In this document: positions 38,001-45,941 of the stretch, in pieces
How the letters are laid out: each line of letters begins with the position of its first letter
Position numbering within the stretch: position 1 is the stretch's first letter
Notes under the pieces: generated by a model
What the model was told of the DNA's origin: nothing
What the model saw: the letters and a program-made list of their open reading frames with translations, nothing else
Database searches by the model: none
Made by a program: the position numbers and the translations under genes
Assembly (NCBI RefSeq): GCF_025211055.1
Contig: NZ_JAOARO010000077.1
Span: forward strand, 62,001 to 126,000
DNA length: 64,000 nucleotides
DNA from: Vallitalea sp.
Lineage (GTDB): Bacteria > Bacillota > Clostridia > Lachnospirales > Vallitaleaceae
Reading direction: 5' to 3'

Positions 38001-38320
38001 TCCTCATCATCTGCATAATTTATGTAACCATAGATAACTCCATCCAATATATTTAGACCATAGATATTATTATCTGTTATCTTCTCTGTTACTCCTGAAT
38101 CAGGGGTATGTTTATATAAAGCATAATTATTATTACGTTCTATAGATGTATATATTGCTCCATTTTCATAAGCTAATCTACTATAATTAATTGCATTCAT
38201 ACTTGTATTGCCAAGTCTACCCACATCTGAGACATTAGCTTTTTCTGCATTAACGGAAAAACCAAGTAATAATATTAGTAAAATACTAGTAACTATTGAT
38301 GTAAACACTTTTTTCTTCAT
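35030..38320 (-). CDS. Giant exported propeller-TPR-S41 peptidase (active-site intact)
   Basis: A 1096-residue secreted or membrane-anchored protein: signal peptide or N-terminal anchor (1-25), a beta-propeller-like DUF5050-type region (about 40-330) of repeated YxL-YIY-type strands, a middle domain (about 340-570), TPR repeats (about 575-800, e.g. AIKYSDIALKLHSKAIHAYG) and a C-terminal S41 peptidase domain (about 930-1090). The S41 motifs are intact: LIIDLRGNGGGL, then DNDSASASE with catalytic S1012 (first Ser of SASE), and K1038 in TYGKG. Serine-lysine dyad spacing is close to the 25 residues seen in Tsp and CtpA proteases. No PDZ domain is evident. It has its own promoter downstream of a close paralogue. 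Confidence 0.85.
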   Translation of the reverse strand: MKKKVFTSIVTSILLILLLGFSVNAEKANVSDVGRLGNTSMNAINYSRLAYENGAIYTSIERNNNYALYKHTPDSGVTEKITDNNIYGLNILDGVIYGYINYADDEEKKSGIYKIDTNNDNKQTLIYQIEDVYNLLVVEDIIYFLNDNEYGDTSFCSVKVDGSDVSIIDKQIISFTVYKDEVYILSDDGLQKMIITDDKITYTDISKNLDTKYNSKFTIMNDYIYIMANGYKDNKQAGIYKISLDKGNKVELIKNTVEAYEFDVSKDYIIYLNSYDEVVRVSLDGKEKVKIFQAYEVIQLSNYEESIYLLTYENIDDIFGDQLWRIDLDGSNENMIYPELDKDYNKIKDILTKTTRVMNNLKRYDMKVSIVDDRKDEEVVNTYKLDYSIDQGNKIISEKYNLKSKSEDNKPDNYYYNEWADDKRIYVSRDNSPWRFLQHTELNESTDNDLFNIYNFIDNGCDLSSKLKLTEDSKQYILQGKNSFSRQFNKIKDNYWLQFLTSDFYDLDTFNYCIYINKTNYKIEKVVIEHKDYDIDNKVTREFRLESVNKFNLTDKLVIPNSVFKSLKKLQQATTYLEKAKKANEAEKYEQAIKYSDIALKLHSKAIHAYGQKAYAFYKQGKQDEALEQLEMFLEQCLNEDCNGVYFLLAEIYSEQGDYESASKCIYRINWSTLDSEKDLDKYISCLLIASKTFIGLKNNDQALSYVNEALLLDENNNLAKSHKMAILLNDTKYDELLDYTNEQLENEDLQNQRYIYYYKGKTNLMLDNRDEAIKAYKKALRCKEEIIDNSALYFDMGLYYTIIGKYNIARIYSNKIDKEYNIYKVILDMAIEESEKPISVKVGEFVLNNYLYLNNTDVASLTKQFMKNDNATLDDINDYIESIKQDDDKFTFFYKVEKNEEGESEEEVTYKQIDGSTEYIKVSSFLNQTSSKFINYIEGIEKPYNKTLIIDLRGNGGGLISAATEMLDVLLPDCSPCYLIDRDGKTSNIESDYYRVPFKSINILVDNDSASASELLALGLKKFLGNVQILGKTTYGKGVGQQIYVDNNGEFVLYLVSFYWNILEENINDVGITPDVIVEGTELEDFLKVIKDKQN

Positions 38321-38357
38321 CTTTTTCTAGTCCCCTTATAATTAATTTTATACGTTG

Positions 38358-38386
38358 ATATTAGCAAATATTGGGAGTATTGTCAA
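38358..38386 (-). promoter_or_regulatory. Sigma-A promoter of the intact S41 paralogue
   Basis: Minus-strand TTGACA (38381-38386) and TAATAT (38358-38363) with a 17-bp spacer, in the 80-bp gap between the two S41 paralogues. The downstream gene can therefore be transcribed on its own. Confidence 0.75.
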
Positions 38387-38400
38387 AGACTCTTTACTCG

Positions 38401-41400
38401 TTAAATTGTTGCATGTAGAAAATCATTATCATTATTTGTCAATACTTCTATATCCGGCTGAATACCTTTTCCTTCATAATTTTTTTCGTTTATATTCCAA
38501 TACAAATTATCAAGATAAATAGTATAATTATTTTTTCTATCAACATATGCTTTCTGAATAGTACCTTTTCCCATAGTTTTTCTACCAACTATTGTAACAT
38601 TTTCCAAAGCTTTCTTTAATGATAAAATTAATAGTTCTGAAGCACCTCCTGTATTTTCGTCTACCCAGATAACTACATTTTTAAACTTAAAATATTGTAA
38701 ATCCGTATAGATGTCTTCAGTCTGCCCTTTTTTATTTATCAGATAAGAATATGTTCCATAAGGTACTAATAAATCTAGTGTTTTAATAGCCTGGTTCGTA
38801 ATATCTTGTGAATTACCTCTTAAATCTAAGATTAGTGTTTCTTCTTCTAAATTGTTATTTTTATCTAAATACTTAAGAAAACTAAATAAGCTACTAGTGT
38901 GATGGTAAAAAATAGGCATTTTAAAATAATGATATATGTTATTATCAGAGACATAATAAATTAAATATTTACATTCCGATGTTTTGCTATTTGGAACACT
39001 ATCTTCAAAAATTATTGAGTCATTATGTATATTGTTAAGATCTCCAATTATTTTTTCTATATCTGTTCTATCAATCTTAGATTCATTTCTAAAATTTCCA
39101 ATTATATTTTCTGTTTTTTCATCCATAAATAGATAATTGTTAGTTATAAAATCTGCTACTCTTACATTTTCTTTTTGCAACCCTTTTTTAATTATTTTTT
39201 CAAAAAGTTCTATATTATAATTAGAAGAATTAATTTTTCTAAGTTTTTTCAAATAATCATCAGCTTTATTATATTCACAGTTACAACAATAAGAAGATAT
39301 CAAACCAACATATATATCTTCCATACTAATATTTAGTTCTGTAATACTATCTTTACATTGTATAGCTTGTAAATAATCAATTATTGCATCATCATAGTTC
39401 ATAAAATTTTCGTTTATTTTTCCTAGATAAAACCAATAATTTCTATAATTTTTTATACTATCAAACTTAGTTGATATTCTATTAGCATAATCAATACATT
39501 CTTTATATTGTTCACTCTTACATAAAATCTCTAAACGTAAAAGCATAGCTTTCTTATCATTAGGTTTAGTACTTAAATACATAATTATATTATCATCTGC
39601 TTCATAGTATTCTCCAACATTCATATTTATTGTCGCTGCAATCATATTAAAATTAGTTGCTTGTTCTAATGAAGAAAAATGTTCTACCATATTTAAGTAA
39701 TACTTAGCCATATAATATTGCTCTTTTACTAAATATATTTTTGCAAGTAATATATTAACATCACTTGTATCTTCAATCCATATATTATCTAAAAAAAGCT
39801 TACATTGTCCTATGGCTTCATCATACTTTCCTAAATTATATAAAGCAACTCCTTTTTTATAGTAAGCTTCTAAAAATAATTTATGTTCACTGATAGCTTT
39901 GTCACAATAATTAATTGCTTTTTTATAATTCTGTTTATTAATTTCATCTTTTGCTTGACTAATATAATCTTTTGCTATTTCATACTTTTTGCAGTCATCA
40001 TAAACATATTTGGGTATGGCTAAATTCATATTATGGCAATTATATTGGTTTATTAATTCAACACTAAATTCTTTTACTATTTTATTGTTTTTTTTGATTA
40101 TACATGATACATCTACCTTATTAATAGAATATTTTTCTTTATCTATATATATCTTAATATTAGATAAATTATTATCAAAGTTATCAAAATAATAATTCAT
40201 AAAACTATCTTTTTTTAATTTTTCCATTATATGATTGCATGAATTACTTTCTATTATATAGTCATTTGCAGTCTCTTTTAATTGTAAGTCATTAGATGTA
40301 TATATATTTGGGCTAAACCAATTAAAAATAGAAAAGTAATCATTAATAAATGCAAAATAATCTAAGTTCCTATATTGACCTCCATTTTTTGAATAATATA
40401 TATATAAGTCATCGTACCATCTTTCGGCTTTTGATATTTTTTTATCCTTATTATACTTATATTTATTGAAGGATATTATTTTTTTTTCGTTATCCACTTT
40501 TAGATCAGCTTTATAAATCTCTTTATTTATCCTAACTTTTTTATTGCTAAAAACATCATAATCATAATATTTATCTACATTATTAATATTAGTTATAATA
40601 TTTTTTTGATTAATCATATTTTGTGATGTCTTTAAAATTATATCTTGTATTTTATTATTTTCTTTTAAAGGATAAATCTTTGTATTTTTAGTATTTTTTA
40701 TATCTAGTTTAAATAATTGATTCCATAATGTTCTATAGTATAGTGTGTTTTCATCATATGGAGTAAAATCTTCTAAATTAATAAATTGTCCAATATTTAT
40801 AACTTTTTTTGTTGTTAAATTCTGTTTATAAATGTTATTAAAACTATCATTATAAAAAATATAATTACCAATTATTTTAAAGTTTTTTATAGATTTAATG
40901 CTTGCAATACATGTAATATCTTCTGAATCGTTAATAGAAAATCTGTATATACCATAAATATCTTTATATCTAGTTAAAGCATATATATAATTATCTATAA
41001 TTGTAAATACATTACTGTTTGAAGAAATATCTATTTTAGAATTTAATTCCTTGAGTTTTCCACCCTCTATAACAAAGATATTATTAATCAAATTATTTCC
41101 TTTAAGTATATACGAATCTTTATGTACATATATCTTATCTTTATATACAGTAAATGTAGTGTATTCATCATCTATTAATTGATATTCTTCAACTTGTGAA
41201 AGATCTTCTAACTTAAACTGAAAAATACTACCATAACATAGAAAGTAGATATACTCATTATAAATTAATATATTAGTTATATTATCCGCTTCAAAAATAA
41301 GAGTAAGTTTATTATCTTTTCCGTTAACTTTATACAAACCTGATTTTTTATCATTTTTTTCTTCATATTTAATAAACCCATATATATTATCATCAATAAC

Positions 41401-41667
41401 ATTAATTCCTGATATATTAATATCAAGTAATTTTTTCACCTTATTCTCATCTATAGATTTTTTATATAATGTATGACGGTGATTTTCTCCTTCTAGACAG
41501 AAATATATATCATTACCTTCTATTGCAATACTTGAATTACTCATAGAATTGAGCCTTGTGTTACCAAGTCTTTCATTTTCTTTACTACTATCATTATTGG
41601 CAAATACAGTAATACTTGTAATAAAAATTAATGCACTAATCAATAAACAACAAAATCTTTTCTTCAT
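38401..41667 (-). CDS. Propeller-TPR-S41 paralogue with lost catalytic serine
   Basis: A 1088-residue tandem paralogue of the next gene with the same architecture: signal peptide, RLGNT motif, propeller-like repeats (e.g. DDNIYGFIKYEEKNDKKSGLY), middle domain, TPRs (AINYCDKAISEHKLFLEAYY) and S41-like C terminus (TLILDLRGNSQ). The serine motif reads DENTGGASE, so the catalytic Ser is Gly at 1008, while the Lys (K1034 in MGKG) is kept. The nearby GNGGG loop reads GNSQD. It is therefore predicted to be proteolytically inactive, a likely binding or regulatory pseudoenzyme. It is more AT- and Asn/Lys-rich than its sister, consistent with relaxed constraint. It is complete, with no frameshift. Confidence 0.82.
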   Translation of the reverse strand: MKKRFCCLLISALIFITSITVFANNDSSKENERLGNTRLNSMSNSSIAIEGNDIYFCLEGENHRHTLYKKSIDENKVKKLLDINISGINVIDDNIYGFIKYEEKNDKKSGLYKVNGKDNKLTLIFEADNITNILIYNEYIYFLCYGSIFQFKLEDLSQVEEYQLIDDEYTTFTVYKDKIYVHKDSYILKGNNLINNIFVIEGGKLKELNSKIDISSNSNVFTIIDNYIYALTRYKDIYGIYRFSINDSEDITCIASIKSIKNFKIIGNYIFYNDSFNNIYKQNLTTKKVINIGQFINLEDFTPYDENTLYYRTLWNQLFKLDIKNTKNTKIYPLKENNKIQDIILKTSQNMINQKNIITNINNVDKYYDYDVFSNKKVRINKEIYKADLKVDNEKKIISFNKYKYNKDKKISKAERWYDDLYIYYSKNGGQYRNLDYFAFINDYFSIFNWFSPNIYTSNDLQLKETANDYIIESNSCNHIMEKLKKDSFMNYYFDNFDNNLSNIKIYIDKEKYSINKVDVSCIIKKNNKIVKEFSVELINQYNCHNMNLAIPKYVYDDCKKYEIAKDYISQAKDEINKQNYKKAINYCDKAISEHKLFLEAYYKKGVALYNLGKYDEAIGQCKLFLDNIWIEDTSDVNILLAKIYLVKEQYYMAKYYLNMVEHFSSLEQATNFNMIAATINMNVGEYYEADDNIIMYLSTKPNDKKAMLLRLEILCKSEQYKECIDYANRISTKFDSIKNYRNYWFYLGKINENFMNYDDAIIDYLQAIQCKDSITELNISMEDIYVGLISSYCCNCEYNKADDYLKKLRKINSSNYNIELFEKIIKKGLQKENVRVADFITNNYLFMDEKTENIIGNFRNESKIDRTDIEKIIGDLNNIHNDSIIFEDSVPNSKTSECKYLIYYVSDNNIYHYFKMPIFYHHTSSLFSFLKYLDKNNNLEEETLILDLRGNSQDITNQAIKTLDLLVPYGTYSYLINKKGQTEDIYTDLQYFKFKNVVIWVDENTGGASELLILSLKKALENVTIVGRKTMGKGTIQKAYVDRKNNYTIYLDNLYWNINEKNYEGKGIQPDIEVLTNNDNDFLHATI

Positions 41668-41873
41668 ATTATAAAATCTCCTATAATAAATTATTTTTCA
41701 ACATAATTTTACCAATAATAATATAAAAAGTAATTAGTAACATTGCACTAATTTAATATAATAATGTAATAATAATTAATAAATGTAGTTATATGCTTTT
41801 TTATTTATTTTGCTATAATCAAATTATAATGGAATTATATTTTATAAGTAGCTAGTAATAAAATATAATAATA

Positions 41874-41912
41874 TACAAAAAGAGGGCACCAATCTTATGT
41901 AAGTGTCCTCCT
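41874..41912 (-). terminator. Terminator of the nag operon
   Basis: Minus-strand GAGGACAC/GTGCCCTC stem (41903-41910 with 41882-41889, one G-U pair) followed by TTTTTG. It lies 28 bp after the CBM9-like stop. Confidence 0.82.
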
Positions 41913-41937
41913 TAAAAAAATATATATTGGGGTGGTA

Positions 41938-42570
41938 TTAACTAATAATCAATTTTCCAAACTGGGCAGGTACATGAAAATTAGGATATTCAAATTCTAT
42001 GTTATTCCATGTAGCATACTGTGGTTGGGTTATGCCTCCACATCTATAGAAATTGCCATACCAGCATCCTTTATCATAACTTATTTCCTTACCGCTCATT
42101 TCTTCTAATACTTCTATTGGCAGTATTATAAATAGTTCCCAGACTTTATCATCACTTGATTCTTCTTTTGTTATAGTTTTGATTGATGGAATAATGGTAA
42201 TTCTATCTCTTTGCTCCTTGTTACAAAATACTTTTTCACCTTTTTCACTTTTGTAACTTAGATGAAGTACGCCACAACAATTAATTTCCATATTGTAGTA
42301 TCCCCCACCTAGATTATCCTGCGGTGTAACAAAAAATTCAAAGCAACTATCTAGGTAAACATCTCCATTCAATTTTGTTTCTTTACTGTAACTATGAATA
42401 TCTTCGCATAAAGCTTTTATCTCAATACATCTATTATGTAGGACAGTTTTAACATGTGTAGCTTGTTTCAGTCCACTTTCATACCACGGGTAATTATCAA
42501 TAGCTAATTCATCTATATTGTCCCAGTCAATGTCTTTATCATTAATAATCTTAATGTTATATTGATTCAT
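41938..42570 (-). CDS. CBM9-like carbohydrate-binding protein, apparently cytosolic
   Basis: A 210-residue protein of the carbohydrate-binding family 9-like type (CBM9/DOMON-like beta sandwich). Visible elements are DVYLDSCFEFFVTP, YYNMEINCCGVLHLSY and the ending NFYRCGGITQPQYATWNNIEFEYPNFHVPAQFGKL. There is no signal peptide or TM, unlike most CBM9 modules attached to secreted enzymes. It is the last gene of the ROK-nagA-nagB unit, 11 bp after nagB, with GGAGAAGTT before its ATG. Context suggests a role connected to amino-sugar metabolism; no enzymatic activity is implied. Confidence 0.82.
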   Translation of the reverse strand: MNQYNIKIINDKDIDWDNIDELAIDNYPWYESGLKQATHVKTVLHNRCIEIKALCEDIHSYSKETKLNGDVYLDSCFEFFVTPQDNLGGGYYNMEINCCGVLHLSYKSEKGEKVFCNKEQRDRITIIPSIKTITKEESSDDKVWELFIILPIEVLEEMSGKEISYDKGCWYGNFYRCGGITQPQYATWNNIEFEYPNFHVPAQFGKLIIS

Positions 42571-42581
42571 AACTTCTCCTT

Positions 42582-43343
42582 TTACATTATTTTATCTTCT
42601 ATATATTTTGCTGCTTCTTTGTCAAGTATAACTATAACATGAGGATGTAATTGTAAAATGGATGCTGGTACGTTAGGAGAAATTTCTCCAAATAGCATTT
42701 TCTCTATAATCTTAGCCTTTGCTTCACCATTTGCTAGAAGGACTATTTTCTTAGACTGCATTATGGTTTTCATTCCCATACTAATAGCCTCTTTTGGTAC
42801 TTCTTCAATTGAATCAAAGAATCTTGAATTAGCTTTTATTGTCTCATCATCTAGTGTTACTTTATGTGTACCTGACTCAAATGTTGCATCTGGTTCATTG
42901 AAACCAATATGTCCATTTGTTCCAATACCTAATACTTGTAAATCTATTCCACCAGAATTATATATGTCTTTATCATATTCATAACATTCTGTTTCTATAT
43001 CTTTCGCTTTTCCATTAGGAATATTAATATTCTCTTCATTAATATTTACATGATTGAAAAGGTTATCTTTCATGTAATAATAATAACTTTGGTCGTTAGT
43101 CTTATCTATAGGATAATATTCATCAAGATTGAAGGTCTTAACCCCGCTAAAATCAACTTCATCTTCTTGGTACATCTTAACTAACTCTCTATACATACCA
43201 ACTGGAGTTCCACCTGTTGCCAATCCTAATATGCTGTTTGGTTTTAGATTAACTTGTGAAGCTACTAATGTTGCAGCTTTCTTACTCATCTCCTCATATG
43301 TATTTGAAACAATTATTCTCATACCTCTAATTTGGTTTTTCAT
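42582..43343 (-). CDS. nagB: Glucosamine-6-phosphate deaminase
   Basis: Converts glucosamine-6-phosphate to fructose-6-phosphate and ammonia, feeding amino sugars into glycolysis. Family motifs are intact: LATGGTPVGMYREL, KTFNLDEYYPI with the catalytic Asp, and GIGTNGHIGFNEP. Two starts are plausible. The ATG at 43343 has AAGGA about ten bases upstream and overlaps the nagA stop. The ATG at 43322 (MRIIVSN) aligns best with known NagB N termini, but its GAGG lies only one base away. The first is used here. It follows nagA and precedes the CBM9-like gene. Confidence 0.94.
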   Translation of the reverse strand: MKNQIRGMRIIVSNTYEEMSKKAATLVASQVNLKPNSILGLATGGTPVGMYRELVKMYQEDEVDFSGVKTFNLDEYYPIDKTNDQSYYYYMKDNLFNHVNINEENINIPNGKAKDIETECYEYDKDIYNSGGIDLQVLGIGTNGHIGFNEPDATFESGTHKVTLDDETIKANSRFFDSIEEVPKEAISMGMKTIMQSKKIVLLANGEAKAKIIEKMLFGEISPNVPASILQLHPHVIVILDKEAAKYIEDKIM

Positions 43344-44475
43344 ATAATGTCTTTCCTTTCCCAATTGTATAGTATATTGCTAGTTTGTCATCAATCACTG
43401 TAATATCAGCGTCTTTACCAATATCTAAAGTACCTTTTCTGTCTTCTACACCAATGTATTTTGCTTGATTGATAGTTGCTAATTCTATAACTTTTTCCAG
43501 TGAATAATCTGAGTATTTTGTAAAATTATAGATAGCTTTATTTAATTTTAATGAACTACCTGCTATGGTACCATCACTTAACATACATTTGCTATTTTCT
43601 AAAAATACCTTTTGTCCCCCAAGACTATATTCACCGTCGCTAAGTCCTGCTCCCATAATGGCATCTGTTATCAACAATACTTTGTCCATGCCTTTGACAC
43701 GTGCGATTAGGTTGAATAGTGCTTTATTAACATGTATAGTATCAGCAATTACTTCACATCTTATGTCAGAATTCATGACTGCTCCAACTACACCTGGATT
43801 CCTGTGATGAAGACCTGTCATTGCGTTGAAGAAGTGTGTACAAGAGCATACTCCTTTTTCAATTCCTGCCATTGCTTCGTCATATGAAGCTGCTGAATGT
43901 CCCATAGAAAATCTAATACCATAGTCTTTTGTATGTTTTTCTATAAAATCAAGGGAACCTTCTACTTCTGGAGCAATAGTGATTATTTTGATAATATCTT
44001 CATAGCCTTTTATTACTTCTCCATCTGGCTCTTTTATGAACTCTTCTGATTGAGCTCCCTTATATTTCTCACTTATGAAAGGTCCTTCCAGATGAGTTCC
44101 TAATACTTCTGCACCATAAGTCTTTTCATCCATAAGAGTCTTAATTGTATCAAGTGCTTTTCTTATAATAGGAACGTCCATTGTCATAGTTGTAGGTAAG
44201 AATGATGTAACACCATTTTCAGGTATACTTTTACTAATAAACCTTAGTGTATCAATATCTCCGTCCATAGTATCATGACCTTTATAACCATGTATATGTA
44301 CATCAATAAATCCAGGAACAATATAATTGCCTTTTGCATCAATCTTATATTCTATAATTTCACTATTTAATTGACTTTCATCAATAATCTTATTTATAGC
44401 TTCATCAAATAGAATTACTTTGTCACTTACAAACTTTCCATCAATCAATATTTTTCCATTATAGATACATTTCAT
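43327..44475 (-). CDS. nagA: N-acetylglucosamine-6-phosphate deacetylase
   Basis: Metal-dependent amidohydrolase removing acetate from GlcNAc-6-phosphate, the step before nagB. Visible active-site elements are the metal HxH in DVHIHGYKGHD, LEGPF, MGHSAASYDEA, THFFNAMTGLHHRNPG and the catalytic Asp in ITDAIMGAG. The 382-residue length is standard. AAAGGGTGATTAT precedes the ATG at 44475. The stop lies inside the nagB start region, indicating coupling of the two genes. It is preceded by a ROK regulator that probably represses the operon. Confidence 0.95.
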   Translation of the reverse strand: MKCIYNGKILIDGKFVSDKVILFDEAINKIIDESQLNSEIIEYKIDAKGNYIVPGFIDVHIHGYKGHDTMDGDIDTLRFISKSIPENGVTSFLPTTMTMDVPIIRKALDTIKTLMDEKTYGAEVLGTHLEGPFISEKYKGAQSEEFIKEPDGEVIKGYEDIIKIITIAPEVEGSLDFIEKHTKDYGIRFSMGHSAASYDEAMAGIEKGVCSCTHFFNAMTGLHHRNPGVVGAVMNSDIRCEVIADTIHVNKALFNLIARVKGMDKVLLITDAIMGAGLSDGEYSLGGQKVFLENSKCMLSDGTIAGSSLKLNKAIYNFTKYSDYSLEKVIELATINQAKYIGVEDRKGTLDIGKDADITVIDDKLAIYYTIGKGKTLYEKPN

Positions 44476-44542
44476 ATAATCACCCTTTCTTGTATGTTAT
44501 TATAGCTTAGCACTTTGCTTAATAATAATGTTATATTATTAT

Positions 44543-45715
44543 CTAATTCAAAATATCTTTTATAGTTTGTTCCATAGCGATCTTAACTGCTCCTACCAAA
44601 CTAGAATTTTTTGCTTTGGCAATGTCAACTGATGTATGAAATGGAACTAAGTTAGATACCACTTCATTAATCCTAATTAAAATTGATTCATCTAACTTAG
44701 GTATATCTCCACCAATAACAACATTTTCAATATCTAATAGAGATGTGATATTGGCTATAGTTATCCCTAAGTATTTTGATACTCTGTCCATAAGGCCCTC
44801 ACAATATACATCTTTTTGTTTTAGTGCTTGTGATAATTTATTTATTGATATATTATCCATATTGCCATCACATAATTTATATAGTTTACTATCAGTTATA
44901 TTATTAAAATCCTTTTTTATAATTTTTATAATACCTGTTTTGGAAGCAACTTCCTCAATGTTAACGTACTTTCCATCCACATGTATATTAGGAACTGTGA
45001 ATCCTATTTCGCCTGCTGAGTTTCTATCTCCTTCATATAGTTTTCCACCTATAATAAGTCCTGCACCAATCCCTACATCAACACTTATATACAAATGATT
45101 ATTGATATTCATAAGTCCTGTAATGATTCTCTCTCCGATAATAGCTAGGTTGATGTCATTTTTAATTATTATTTTGGAATCAAATACTTTATCTATAGCA
45201 TTAGTTAATCGTTGTAATTTAATTTGATTAACCTTTTCAGATAATATATTAGGAAATGCTCCATTGCTGATTATTCCTGGATAGGAAATACCTATACAAT
45301 ATATATCTGATTTATTTATACTATTATTATGTATAAAATCTTCAATATAAGTTATACAATCTATATCATCTGGGTGATTATACTCAATGTCTAAGGTATG
45401 TTTTATATTACATAACAAATCACCTAGAGCAATCTTGAATCGTCTTTTTGATATGTCTATGCCTAATACGTATTTATGGTCTTTATTGAAATTAACTAGA
45501 ATAGACTTTTTACCTAGTTCATTATCACCTTTTCCTTCTTCAATAAGAATGCCATACTCCATTAATTCATTAATATTTTTTGATATGGTTGGCTTACTTA
45601 CTTCAAGTATCTTAGCTAAATCAGCTCTAGAAGCAGCTCCATTCTCCATTAGATACTTAACTATCGCCTTTTGGTTATTCTTTTTTACCATAGATTGATT
45701 GCCCGCTCTAGTCAT
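44543..45715 (-). CDS. ROK-family transcriptional regulator (NagC/XylR type)
   Basis: Regulator of the nag operon by position: an N-terminal winged helix (about 12-65, ASRADLAKILEVSKPTISKNI) followed by a ROK sugar-kinase-like domain. The kinase-like motifs are present: YVLGIDISKRR, IIKNDINLAIIGE with the conserved Asp, and SVDVGIGAGLIIGGKLY. The zinc-binding CxCGxxGCxE motif expected after GEIG is replaced by VPNIHVDGKYVNIEEV, without cysteines. Amino-sugar phosphates or GlcNAc are likely effectors. It starts at 45715 with GAGGGAG upstream and lies 67 bp before nagA. Confidence 0.88.
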   Translation of the reverse strand: MTRAGNQSMVKKNNQKAIVKYLMENGAASRADLAKILEVSKPTISKNINELMEYGILIEEGKGDNELGKKSILVNFNKDHKYVLGIDISKRRFKIALGDLLCNIKHTLDIEYNHPDDIDCITYIEDFIHNNSINKSDIYCIGISYPGIISNGAFPNILSEKVNQIKLQRLTNAIDKVFDSKIIIKNDINLAIIGERIITGLMNINNHLYISVDVGIGAGLIIGGKLYEGDRNSAGEIGFTVPNIHVDGKYVNIEEVASKTGIIKIIKKDFNNITDSKLYKLCDGNMDNISINKLSQALKQKDVYCEGLMDRVSKYLGITIANITSLLDIENVVIGGDIPKLDESILIRINEVVSNLVPFHTSVDIAKAKNSSLVGAVKIAMEQTIKDILN

Positions 45716-45778
45716 AAATAATCTCCCTCGTTATATATTGAACTGTAACATCTATACACCCACTTCAATAAGTTCAAA

Positions 45779-45827
45779 TTATTTACTTAATTCAACTTAT
45801 ATATAGTTAGTAAAGTTTATTTACTTA
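45779..45827. promoter_or_regulatory. Candidate ROK operator: two identical TTATTTACTTA repeats
   Basis: Two exact 11-bp direct repeats, TTATTTACTTA at 45779-45789 and 45817-45827, lie 64-112 bp upstream of the ROK gene. AGTTAGTAAAG sits between them as a partial reverse match. They overlap the likely promoter region of the ROK-nagAB operon and are candidate autoregulatory sites. Confidence 0.4.
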
Positions 45828-45866
45828 TTATCATAATACTAATTTATGGCGAATTTGTCAATAGTA

Positions 45867-45907
45867 AATAAAGGTTATCCATTTCTATGTTATGGATAAC
45901 CTTTATT
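45867..45907 (-). terminator. Terminator of the sugar ABC/oxidoreductase operon
   Basis: Perfect 16-bp inverted repeat AATAAAGGTTATCCAT/ATGGATAACCTTTATT (45867-45882, 45892-45907), 35 bp after the oxidoreductase stop. A and T runs on the two sides allow function on either strand. Confidence 0.85.
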
Positions 45908-45941
45908 AATATTCTTATTGTTAGGCTTTAATTTAATTTTT

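Noticed and set aside
38401..41667. S41 paralogue as a pseudogene
   Set aside because: The frame is complete over 1088 codons with conserved architecture and no frameshift or stop; loss of the catalytic Ser alone points to a pseudoenzyme rather than a broken gene.
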